Assembly (NCBI GenBank): GCA_963576785.1
Contig: OY756139.1
Coordinates: 3,596,001 to 3,660,000 of the forward strand
Reading direction: 5' to 3'
DNA length: 64,000 bases
Origin: Chlorophyllum brunneum
Taxonomy: Eukaryota; Basidiomycota; Agaricomycetes; Agaricales; Agaricaceae
Position 1 is the stretch's first letter. Each line of letters begins with the position of its first letter. This document shows, piece after piece, positions 11,651 to 21,463 of the stretch. The position numbers and the translations under genes are program-made. Below the pieces are notes generated by a model. The model was not told where the DNA came from, searched no databases, and worked only from the letters and a program-made list of their open reading frames with translations.

Positions 11651-11955
11651 TGTTACGACCTTAGTCTAGGACTCAGGTTGCAAGTCTTTGGATAAAGACA
11701 AGAAAGTAAAGAAAAGAGAAAGGAATAATATAATTGGTAAAGTGTAAGGAATACATCAAGTATTACTACACTTTATATACTAGTGGTGAGTGCTAATAAT
11801 AAAGGAACAGAGTAAGGGAGTCATAGAGGACAAGTAGAATGAGTCAGTAAGAGTACAGCCATAAGGGATGAAACAAGGAATGAAACAGATACATAGGAAT
11901 GATGAGTATGATGGGTATATGATAGAAATGTACTGTCTATCTATAGTTCCTAACA
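11651..11955 (-). repeat. G2 5' LTR (305 bp)
   Basis: It starts tgttacgacc and ends ctaaca on the plus strand (TG...CA). It matches the other G2 LTRs at 31984, 34270, 42111, 43987 and 55985, and the split copy 45039/63005. Confidence 0.92.
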
Positions 11956-13010
11956 GTCACACTCAGTATCACTATAGGTAGGGTGACAGGGCTGAAGGGA
12001 ACCTATGCTCACTCATCTTTCTTTTATCCATGAAATCTGCATTTTTGTTCTCAACAACAAAATTGAAGATCAGACATTAAAGCAGTTCATGAATGTATTC
12101 TGGTTTTTGCTGATTTGTGTCCTGAGCCCAGTGGTGATTGCCCTTGCTATTTCTCTGAACAGTGTCCCAAGTTCTCTATATCCAGAATATAAAACCTGTA
12201 TGCAATGTAAAAACATAGTGAGAAGCAACTGGGGTTGGCAGGACATCTACAGTAGAACTGAAATATCAGTGTACTCACATGTCACACTACCAAATGTGAT
12301 GTACTAAAGGTATCATGTTATGCCATCCAAGAGCTCATATTAACATACTTATCATATGTATATACTTCTTCAAAGCTGGGTGTCACTTTTGCTTTGTTCA
12401 GTTGCTAGGAGGATATCAGTGGATCATCTGAACCTCATAGCTGTGGTTTGCCAGTTGTATAATTGGGTATCTCTATGAAATCAGTTCTACCTGCCATGAT
12501 AGCCTCAACTGGTAGCCAACTCCAGTCTGTTTTATCCTACAAATAAGCAGGTATGGGCCAGAAGACCTGTCCAGCCTTACCACACTTGAAGTAACTATAC
12601 CTGAATCACAACACTTCTCCTATGATATACAGCTATCACTTAGTAATCAGCCATCAACAGTACTAACTCTCTCACTTTCTTATATCACCAAGGCCACATT
12701 GGCCTCTCCTTACTGCACAAACCTGCAACAACTGCTTTACCAAGCACATAGGACACCTCAACAATGACAGGGTCCTCATTTACCAACACTGCTTACCTCT
12801 ACCAGCATGTAACAATCATCACCCAATCCCCCATGTCTGTTGCCCCACCCTTGCATAGGATGTTCACTGCTCCCATAGAATGAGCAGGCACATTGTTGCT
12901 CTCCAGTTGCTGAGTAGACCCACAGTCTCTCACTCATGCAATGTAAGCCACAGAGGCCCTGACATAGGTTTGCCCCTGTGTACCCAGTCAGAAAAGATGT
13001 GTCTTGGTTT

Positions 13011-13155
13011 ACTCTCTGCGGCACTTTTCCTGCAATATTTGGTCTACCCTCTATGGCACTTCTCCCATGATATGTTCTTTGTTCTACCTCTGTGGCACTT
13101 CTTCCGCAATATTTGGTCTACTCTCTGTAGTACTTTTCCTGTGATATTTGGTCTG
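13011..13155. repeat. Tandem repeat, four units of about 36 bp
   Basis: Units read roughly as ctctgtggcacttctcc then gcaatatttggtctac and are repeated four times with transitions between them (ctgcggcac, ctatggcac, ctgtggcac, ctgtagtac). Confidence 0.8.
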
Positions 13156-13548
13156 CTCTTAAACTCTCATTCCACATGTACTACCTTCTCCTATGAAAGA
13201 ATAACTCCATGATGAGTTGATGTTGGATCCTATTGTGAAGCTATGGTGTAAAAACTCATATCTGGCCAAAAAATACATGCTACAGTGACTATATGTGCTG
13301 AAGATAGATTGGAACATGTTCTAGAGCCAAAATATGAGAGGAAATTACATACAAGATATCATTTGCTTTGGAGTTGTGCATTGATTGGAGATGAAGTGGG
13401 AGTATGGTGAAGTATATAAAAGGTACTCAACACAGAATTGACCAGGACTCATTGCAATACCAATAAATGTGTTCCCTTTTCCCTCTCCCCCACATTATTC
13501 CTCTTTTCTATTGTTATTCTCAGTGTTACTGTCACTGTCTTTCTGCTA

Positions 13549-13950
13549 ATCTCATGGAATTATGTGCCAGAACCTCTGAATCATTGTCTGGTGATAGATA
13601 TGGTAGACCTTTCCTATACAAATCATCAGAGGGACTCTGTGCTAAATGCCAGAAGCTAAATGGTATGCCTGAGGACAATCAAGAATATGAAGTTTGGAAG
13701 GTATGATTTATGTTTGTTCTTTATTGCCTAGCAAGTTATTCTAAGTAATGATTACATATAACAGAATATACTACAGTGCACTGGCTGTGGAATCAGTTAC
13801 AAGCTCCTCAAGCTACTTACTGTGGAAAATGCAAGCAACACTGCAGTAGTATCATGTCCAACTTGCTGGCTACTACTTTGACTAGTGAATCAGCTTCTGG
13901 AGTCAACCCTGGTACCATCTTTCCTCTCCAGACTGAAGGAGAGAATACTT
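13549..13950 (+). pseudogene. Two exon-like pieces of a CxxC (zinc-ribbon-like) protein
   Basis: The first piece starts ATG at about 13553 (MELCARTSESLSGDRYGRPF) and contains LCAKCQKLNGMPEDNQEYEVWK. A GT...AG intron of about 64 bp (13701 to about 13764, gtatga...taacag) follows, then LQCTGCGISYKLLK. A frame change is then needed to reach YCGKCKQHCSSIM. Spaced CxxC pairs resemble short zinc-binding leaders found in some basidiomycete proteins, but I cannot name the family. The frame change and the setting inside a pseudogene suggest it is broken. Confidence 0.5.
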
Positions 13951-14030
13951 GATCACAAGCAATAATAGTACACTTAACTTGCCAGCCCCTTATCTTTGTT
14001 CCACTGACCAGCTTCTCAGCTCCTCACCAT

Positions 14031-14455
14031 ATGACAGTAGGTTTAATGGCTGCAAAAGCTGCGGTAACACCCAATAACAATAAGATTATTGTAGAAGTTA
14101 CAAAATGTCAGGTAAAGGCTGCAACTACTAGAGATGCAAATTCTACAAGTCTTGACTATGAAGTTTGGGAAAAACCTTGGAAGCAAAGTGACTACCTCTC
14201 TGGTATATGTTCTTTATATTCTTTTTGGAGTAATTTCTCATATATAGTATTATTGGCAGAGGTACTTGATGATGCATTAGGAATGGTGAACCCTAACTGG
14301 TCAAAGGTGTATGGTATGTTGCTTGCAATGTGAGTCTATATTGACTTTCATCATTCATATCTCACTTACAAATATAATAGAGATGAAATTGAATTTTACT
14401 ACTTTGGGAACAGAATATTTCCCCCTGGTACAAGAGGAAGGACAGTTGGAGAGGT
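14031..14455 (+). pseudogene. Further exon-like pieces, unknown protein
   Basis: An open stretch at 14031-14333 includes SLDYEVWEKPWKQSDYL and LAEVLDDALGMVNPNWSKVYG. A possible intron from about 14314 leads to DEIEFYYFGNRIFPPGTRG at about 14390. The compositional match to coding sequence and the plausible splice sites suggest a former exon chain, perhaps of the same gene as 13549-13950. I do not recognise it. Confidence 0.4.
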
Positions 14456-15741
14456 GACTCTCAGTTATCTTGCATTGGCAATCCCTGTCCATTATAGCTG
14501 GGAAGTAATGACTTCCAGTATATGCATATAATATGCTCTTCTGGCATATCCTCTGGCATAGCTAGAATAGTCCAACAGAAGCAGGTCTAGACAGCAGACT
14601 CTGCATTGGCACTAGGTAGGTGCAGTGGGAAGACTATTTGTCTGCACAAACATATCCTCATATGGGCCATCAAACTCCTTCATACATTGCAGGTGAATTG
14701 AACAATACAAATTACAAATGCCATTAGCAAGCTCTGGTAATGCAATGAAAGCTACATTGGGAGGCAGTAATGATTTCCCCATGTGAACAGCATGGGTAAT
14801 GAAGATTGGTATGCCCTATTAATACCTTAGCCTTAAACACCTACAATGTCAAATGAAATTTATGACACTTCCAGGAGGATCAGAAGAATCAGGGAGTTTG
14901 CTACAACCAGAGTCAATAAAGAGGACAGAAGACCTGTGTTTGGGTTTCCTACATCCAACCATAAGCAATCACAACTTGTGAAATGAGTTGTAACATACTG
15001 AGTGTCAAGCAAATGCTCAATAAAGACAGAGGTTGTCGACAAGGATGCCTTAGTCTGATCCTCCAGCAATTCAGGTCAGATTAGTATGTTCCACAGATTA
15101 ATATCATGGTGAAGGATTTGGTGATCAATATAGAGAGCTCAAGTGACTGTGGAAACTGTAAGAGATTACAGGGATTGATCCAAGAACAGAATAGCACACT
15201 CTTCAAGAGATCATATGTCATATGAAGGACCTTTCTGGGAGTATCCAAGGCCATGAAATTGGTCCTATAATCTTGTAAGCCACTATGGAGCTTGATATGG
15301 TTATTGCCTTTGACTGCCCCCATGGTGCCAAGATAGGGCTCAGGTGAATGTGTCATGTCAAAGATTTGCTTTTCACTGGATGGATATGTGGTTCTGGTAT
15401 ACTGGTCTTTGATTACGAGCTGAGGCATGATATTTCCTTTGGGATTGTAGAAAAAGAACATTAGATTGGCGACCCAAAGGAGACCTTGATCATAGGTAAC
15501 AAATATAGTGCACCAGACATGCCCCTCTGGCCCTGCATATGGGTATAAGGTGTACTACGTATGTGTTTGCCTTAGGAGACCACCTTCCTGGGCATGGTAA
15601 CCTAAGCCACGGTATGCTGAATGTTCAAGGGTGCTTTGTCGTGGGCCTTGTTCCAATATTATTAAGATATCAACTAATGGTATGTCCTGTACATATCTAA
15701 ACATGTACGAGGCAGACAGACATTTGAATATAGCCGTATTA

Positions 15742-18308
15742 TTACTCCGTACGAGCTTTCTTCGTCTAGCAAGAAGTTCGTGAGGTCATAGATGGATGTA
15801 ATAGGTTGCAAAAATACGTACCGGGTGACCCTCCCCATCCTGCTCCCCGTGCTCTTCCTCATCATCATGCTTACCATGCTCCCCCCCCTCTTCATCATAA
15901 TTCTCATCATCCTGATTCTCGTCATTGTCGGCTCCTTGATCCTCCTTGTCCTCTTCCCTGTTGGTGTGCTCGGACGGCGGCGCGGAGTCGACTTCAGGAG
16001 CTTTCCGCTTCGTGCCCTGGCTGGATCGCGACGAACGGAATGTTGCACTACGACGAGATTCACTCTCGGATGGTGATAAGAAAGTGGCACTGGGTCCAGA
16101 CTTGACGGACCTATGCTTGCTCGCTTTCTCCTTGTCCATAAAATCCGCATCTTTATTCTCGATAACAAAATTGAGGATCAGACGCTGAAGCACTTCATGA
16201 GCGTATTCCGGTTTTCGCTGATTTGCGTCCTGTGCCCAGTGGTAGTCCGGGGTGATTGCCCTTGCCATTTCTCTGAACAGTCTCCCAAGCGCACTATACC
16301 CGGAGTGTAAAACCTTTCGGCCACGTGAAAACGTAGTGAGAAGCGACTCCCGCCTATCCTGCGTTGGCAATCCCTGTCGAGATCCATCATAGTTGGGAAG
16401 TAATGACTCCCAGTCTGTACGTATAATAGGCTCTTTTGGCGCACCCTCTGGCGCAGCTTGGATACCCCAGCAGAAGCAAGTCCAGACGGCAGATTCTGCA
16501 TCATGACGGAGTTCATGTCGCCACGTAGTTGTAGCGGGAGGAGCATTCTTCCGCACAAGCTCATCTTCATATGGGCCATCAAACTCCTTCATACGTTGTG
16601 GGTGAATTGAGCTATAGGTATCACGGATACCATCAGTGAGCTCTGGTAATGCAATGAAAGCTACATCGGGAGGCGATAGCGGTTCTCCCGCCTGAACAGC
16701 CCGAGCAATGAACATCGGTGTACCCTACTTACGTTTTTAGCGCGACATTATGATAGGGTAAGATGAGGCCTACCGTACGCCCGTCCCCGGAAGGCTGGGG
16801 ATGGTCGAGCATTTTACTATAACCAAAGTCGATAAGAAAGATGGAAGTTTTGTGTTTCGGTTCGCTACGCGCAGCTGAAGTCAACTGCATATCATAAAAT
16901 ATGTTATGACATACTCATTATCGAGCAAATGCTCAATGAACACGGGAGACGCCGTTGCGGAGGTCTGTATCCCGTTTCCCGGAAATTCAGGACGGATCAC
17001 GACGTTCCATGGGCTAATGTCACGGTGAAGAATGTTGAGATCATTGTAGAGACCCCGAGTGACTATAGAAAACGTGAGGATAGGTATCAATCCATAACTA
17101 AATCCGTACCCTCTAAAAGATCATATATCGCAAAAAGAAGCTTTCGCGGGGTATTCAAACCCATAAATTCGGTACCGTAATCTTGTTGGGGAATACGGGT
17201 CTTGACGCGATTGCCGCAGAGCGTCCCTTGAACCTCAGAACAGAACAGGGCTCTGACAACGCCAGGATATGGTCCACCCGAGTGTATCTTTGCAAGTATT
17301 TCCCCCTCGGTCAATCGACGCGCAAGCCTGACGTACTGGTCTTTAATTACGAGCTCAACCACGACCGTGCCAGGAGGACTGTACACAAAGATATTGGACC
17401 GACGACCAAAGGGATCACACGAGTAATGAAGACGACACGCCCGGTATTGCATTCCGGCCACATCTACATCGAAGGCAATGTGTTCCGCGGGGCATTTGTT
17501 GCTCAGTGTCCTCGATAAGGTTTTATCACGATTGGCGCCTTGGCCATCGTTAAGGTACTTCACAACAGCGGTTAGCAGTGGGACATAATCCTCCTGCTTC
17601 GAAAGCTCGAGCTTCCTGATCTCGTACGCATTGCATACGAGGAAGACGAGGTCATTATCGTTGACGAGAAGGCCAAGTGCTGAAATGAGGTCCGGTCGAG
17701 CCTCGAGGAGGTATGCGGCGTAGGTAATAGCTTGGTCAATGCGCTGCTGGCGGGTGCGGCCAGCGGAGCGGTATTCGATCGCCATTTCAACGGAACCCCA
17801 ATGAAACTTCCCATTAGCTTCAACTAGGGGGAAATTTTTGTGGCAAGCCACGATATCTGGCCTGGAGAGCGTGGTGGTAGGGTGGTCGGCTAAGGAATTG
17901 TTACCACGGGCATGGAACTCAATATCTACAGCACAGTAAGAATAAATTCACCTTTCACATCGGTCAACAGAGATGTGACGTACCTTTCACCTCGAACTCG
18001 TCCAAGATACCGTTCACGACACTCATAAACGCCGTCACTGATCCAAACGCTGCAGGCTTCTTTGTTGTCTGCTCTTCGTCTTTCTTCTCCGTCCTTGGTT
18101 TTTGGCCTTCTGATTGCCCGTCCGTTTCCCCTTGCTTGTGCAAAGACGTTGGCGGCTCACTTCCAATAAGGCGATAGAATGCATCGAGCGCGATACTGCG
18201 AATGGGAGGTAGATTAGCAGCAACCGTTTCGCGATCGTGCCATGGATACATTGCCGCAAGTGTGTCAACAGGTGAGCTTTCAGCAGGTGCAGTAGCGTTT
18301 GTAGACAT
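15742..18308 (-). CDS. FunK1 fungal-type protein kinase, six exons, 768 residues
   Basis: Joined exons 18308-17984, 17925-17110, 17062-16915, 16864-16774, 16724-15822 and 15765-15742 give one uninterrupted frame. All five introns are 47-58 bp with GT...AG ends. Exon 2 starts DIEFHARGNNSLADHP, typical of FunK1. The catalytic loop is LHRDISPWNVV (HRD at residues 393-395). The metal-binding loop is LIDFGYSK (DFG at 442-444). The motif RTGTPMFIA spans the exon 4/5 junction. The C-terminus is a Ser/Arg then Asp/Glu-rich tail (about residues 660-768) ending KKARTE. The start at 18308 (MSTNATAPAE) is the first ATG giving this frame. FunK1 kinases are an expanded mushroom family of largely unknown role. 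Unlike the flanking copies it has no stops and keeps its CpG. Confidence 0.87.
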
Positions 18309-18815
18309 CGTGGCCACAGGAGACAACAGCAATTCAGTGCAGAACATATACTGGCACTGCACGTGACGGACTAGCATCACATGATCAATGTTACTATCGG
18401 GTTCGGACATGATCGAATGGATACACAGCCTGGAAAATACACACTGCCTCTCCTCATCACCGCTACTACGATCATAATCAACAAAATAATTCAATTATTA
18501 GAGAGACAATTAAGAATGAAATTTATCGCAGCCGGCATTTCAATGAAAATGAACAATTGGACTAGCAAACAACCGTATGTAAGGAAAACATAGTGTGGAG
18601 GCCAGAGCACAAGCACGTAAATAATATAGTTGTTCTGCTGCGTCCGAGAACCATGATGCTGACGTCGGCCTCGTGCAGGTACCCCCACTCCTCATCAATG
18701 ATATTACAGAAGCAACCTGCACCACAATTCCCCCCTCCCCTTGGCCAACTAATACAGTGACACATTATAGTGAGATACGGGTGCAAAAAAAACAGAGGAT
18801 TCATGTTGAATCATC
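18309..18815. other. Upstream region of FunK1, no gene seen
   Basis: This presumably holds the FunK1 promoter. No convincing TATA box, RNA gene or conserved frame was found. Short open stretches on the minus strand here (e.g. 18562-18804) lack any recognisable feature. Confidence 0.5.
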
Positions 18816-19421
18816 CTATTCTCACTCGCTTTCCTTTTATCCATGAAATTGGCATTTTTATTTTTGACAACAAAATTGAGGATCAGACATTGAAATAGTT
18901 CATGAATGTATTCCAGTTTTGTTGATCAGAGTCCTGAGCCCAGTGGTAGTCCAGGATGATCCCATCTACCATTTCTTCAAACAGTTCCCCAAGGGCTCCA
19001 TACCTGGAATGTAAAACTTTGTCATGAGATAAAAACGTAGAGAGAAGTAACCCCTGCAAATCCTACATTGGCAAACCCTGTCAAGATCCATCATAGTTGG
19101 GAAGTAATGACTCCCAGTCTGTATGTATAATATGCTCTTCTGGTGCACCCTCTGGTACAGCTTGGATACCCCAGCAGAAACAAGTCCAGATGGCAGATTC
19201 TGCATTATGATGGAGTTTGTGTTGCTATGTAGTTGTAGTGGGAGGAGCTTTCTTCTGCACAAACACATCCTCATATGAGCCATCAAACTCCTTCATACTT
19301 TGCAGGTGAATTGAACATTACACATCACAGATGTCATCAGTGAGTTCTGGTAATGCAATGAAAGCTAAGTTGGGAGGCAGTAGTGGTTTCCCCACCTGAA
19401 TAGCACAGGCAATGAAGATTG

Positions 19422-19993
19422 TGTTGAAGTTTCGGACATATTCTAGAAATAGATTATGAAGTCATTATTCTAATAATAGACTGATCCGTTACTTTCCAGT
19501 AACTTCATTCCGTAGTAACTTCCTATGAGTTGCTCTGCATACGATAAGAGTCATAAGTACTTGATAGATTATTCTACATAGTACCAATGACTAGATACTA
19601 CGTTCCACAGTACTCCGCAGGCACTACGCTGCAGTTAAAAGGAGTCATAAGGAACAATCCATGCAATGCTAGTATTTTATGTATTATGACTCGTCTATGT
19701 TACAATATGTATATAAACCCCATGTAGCAGACCTAAGTTCTGCATCTTGTTCAATCGAACAACTTCTTCATCATTGCCTATCTCTTTGAGTACAACACCT
19801 CAATCGATCTTATCGACTTTGACCTCTACTCAACTGACGTTGACCACTTCATCAATAATATCTGTCTAACCGAATTACCTTTCTATAGGTATCAGATAGA
19901 AGCTTATTATCTCAGTGAGTAGACCCTACGTTCTCTCCTACTGCGTTTACTGCTGCCCCCAGCAAACAACTCGTTACGGTCGTTTCCTCAACA
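19422..19993 (+). repeat. Copia A1 5' LTR (572 bp)
   Basis: It begins tgttgaagtttcgg and ends ctcaaca. A TATA-like tatgtatataaacccc at about 19704-19719 is the probable promoter. Confidence 0.95.
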
Positions 19994-20008
19994 GGTTATG
20001 GGCCCCAG
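19994..20008 (+). promoter_or_regulatory. Copia A1 primer-binding site, half-tRNA-iMet type
   Basis: The sequence ggttatgggccccag directly follows the LTR. Its complement, ctggggcccataacc, matches the anticodon arm of eukaryotic initiator Met tRNA (CAT anticodon within gggcccataacc) rather than a tRNA 3' end. Drosophila copia and yeast Ty5 are primed by such internal fragments. The same site follows the Copia-B LTR (30343-30357) and the A2 5' LTR. Confidence 0.85.
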
Positions 20009-20152
20009 TAGCCTTACCAATGGTTAAACCATTATCATCTCCTCTAACCGAGATAGGATGATAGGGCTTTACCTGACAGAGTTATCCTTGCATTTGATCA
20101 TTGCTGATACGAGAATTTTCTTCTAGAAAGAAATACACTCGACGAAGATATT

Positions 20153-21463
20153 ATGTCTACCAATAATATCGTCACTGGTTTACCTAAGCTTAATGGGCCA
20201 AAGAACTATGCGTTCTGGTCTAGAAGGCTTCAGGATGCCCTAACCCTCATTTCTGTCACTGGTTCTGACCAGTCCGGATGGACTGTGACAGACCAGGATC
20301 TCTCCCCTAAAAATCCTGCCACTTTAACAGAGGAGGATAGAAGGAGAGAACAATTGAGAGGTCAGGCATTGGCTGTTATTAATGGCACCTTACCTGATTC
20401 CCTATTACTCCATGGGCATGATGCTCCTGGATTCCTCTGGGATGACTTGAAAACCCGCTTTGGGACACCTTCTCCTGCCGCGGTGTATTCAATTCTCCAA
20501 AGAATGTTGCGAAAGCGCATTTCAGGGAATCAAGATCCAGCAATGGATCTAGCTGAATTGAGAACAATGTCTTCTCAATTAGAAACAGCTAAGGTAAAAT
20601 TGCCAGAAGTTCTTGGCACGATGATCGCTTTGAACGCATTACCACCGGATTGGAATGCAGTGGCCCAAACAACATTGGCAAATAATCACGATGTTGTGGA
20701 TATGACCTGGGAGGTAGTTCAGCAGGCTATAGATGCTGAGTGGTCAAGACGTGAAGGGTCAAGACCTAACATGTCTAACCCCCAAGCATCTTTTGCCGCT
20801 ACCACCAACTACCAAGCTCGCCCTCAGGGCAATTTCCCCAGGACTCGCTCTGGACCACCCTGGAACCGCTTCCACCCTGGAGGCGATACCAGGGCCCAGC
20901 CTGCGAGAGGTCCACGCCACCCTGCCAATCCGAGTGGGCAGCCCCCTCAGCCTTCTCCCCCTTCTCCTACCTGGATTAACGTCCAGAAGAAGAAGAAGAA
21001 GCCCAAGAAGCGCCAGGGTAGACCCCAGGCCCACATGGCGGAAGCCATGGCGGGCTTCGCCACTGCCACGGAACCAGCGGTCCGTCGCTTCACTGGTCTG
21101 GGGATGACCCCCTTCGACCTGATGAGGTGCATGGATGCGCCTCAACCCGTTCCTGCTCCCGCTCCTCCGACCACTCGTGTACTTGTGAGTGAGAGACCAA
21201 AACCTCTTACTTGGGTTAATCCCAAGAAGGTCCAGCAGGCACGAGAGAATGCTCGTGCTGAGCTCGAGAAAAAGGTGCATGCTGAAGCACGAAACTTATG
21301 TTTCACCGCCTTACTCGAAAACTCACTGCGGATTCAACAGGTGACCACCTGGCACGACCGCGTCACTGGTCCTTCGCCCATGCAAATGGCAAAGAAACGT
21401 GCCCTCAATCGTTACGATCGACGGATGCACGAGGTCTCTCACCCCCGCGCCCCGAAAGGATGA
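20153..21463 (+). CDS. Copia A1 Gag
   Basis: The 436-residue Gag starts MSTNNIVTGLPKLNGPKNYA at the first ATG after the leader. The central part is a Copia-type capsid (FLWDDLKTRFGTPSPAAVYS; LETAKVKLPEVLGTMIALNA). The later part is Arg/Pro/Gly-rich with a basic KKKKKPKKRQG run near residue 285, which may bind RNA. No CCHC knuckle is visible. The frame ends at TGA 21461-21463 but continues in the same frame into pol. The same TGA is present in A2, so the stop could be real with readthrough or a shared CpG mutation. Confidence 0.85.
   Translation: MSTNNIVTGLPKLNGPKNYAFWSRRLQDALTLISVTGSDQSGWTVTDQDLSPKNPATLTEEDRRREQLRGQALAVINGTLPDSLLLHGHDAPGFLWDDLKTRFGTPSPAAVYSILQRMLRKRISGNQDPAMDLAELRTMSSQLETAKVKLPEVLGTMIALNALPPDWNAVAQTTLANNHDVVDMTWEVVQQAIDAEWSRREGSRPNMSNPQASFAATTNYQARPQGNFPRTRSGPPWNRFHPGGDTRAQPARGPRHPANPSGQPPQPSPPSPTWINVQKKKKKPKKRQGRPQAHMAEAMAGFATATEPAVRRFTGLGMTPFDLMRCMDAPQPVPAPAPPTTRVLVSERPKPLTWVNPKKVQQARENARAELEKKVHAEARNLCFTALLENSLRIQQVTTWHDRVTGPSPMQMAKKRALNRYDRRMHEVSHPRAPKG

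Larger units (their letters stand above)
9635..11955 (-). mobile_element. Ty3/gypsy element G2, copy 1: 5' LTR to protease only
   Basis: In minus-strand order it has a 5' LTR (11651-11955), self-complementary primer site (11638-11649), gag (about 11.1-10.9 kb), two zinc knuckles (about 10.6-10.5 kb) and protease with the start of the pol linker (10.3-9.64 kb). It is cut at 9635 where F3 begins. The rest of pol, present in copy 2 (34270-42416), is missing. Confidence 0.88.
12232..14455 (+). other. 2.2-kb insert in FunK1 relic 1
   Basis: This segment has no counterpart in the intact kinase or in relic 2, so it arrived after duplication. It carries a tandem repeat (13011-13155) and exon-like pieces of a gene with CxxC motifs (13549-14455). 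From 12232 to 13010 I see no gene. No clear terminal repeats were found, so the mechanism is unknown. Confidence 0.6.
12001..15560 (-). pseudogene. FunK1 kinase relic 1, split by a 2.2-kb insert
   Basis: Segments 12001-12231 and 14456-15560 align end to end, in the same order, with 16118-17460 of the intact FunK1 gene. Examples are accttc(a/c)tacattgcaggtgaattg near 14680 and the exon-2 region near 15440. The copy lacks the acidic C-terminal tail and the N-terminal third. Differences from the intact gene are mostly CG to TG or CA, and stops are frequent. The insert breaks it in the exon-5 equivalent, just before ttggcaatccctgtcc. Confidence 0.8.

Noticed and set aside
12005..12307. Open frame of 100 codons on the plus strand with a hydrophobic stretch
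   Set aside because: Antisense of FunK1 relic 1; the same antisense reading appears opposite the intact gene at 16113-16310. The apparent membrane segment is a by-product.
13011..13155. CRISPR-like array
   Set aside because: The four units abut without unique spacers and diverge from each other; it is a eukaryotic minisatellite-like repeat.
15806..16105. His/Pro-rich plus-strand frame
   Set aside because: Antisense of the Asp/Glu-rich FunK1 tail.
20759..21280. Open frame of 173 codons on the minus strand
   Set aside because: Antisense of Copia A1 gag in its Pro/Arg-rich part.
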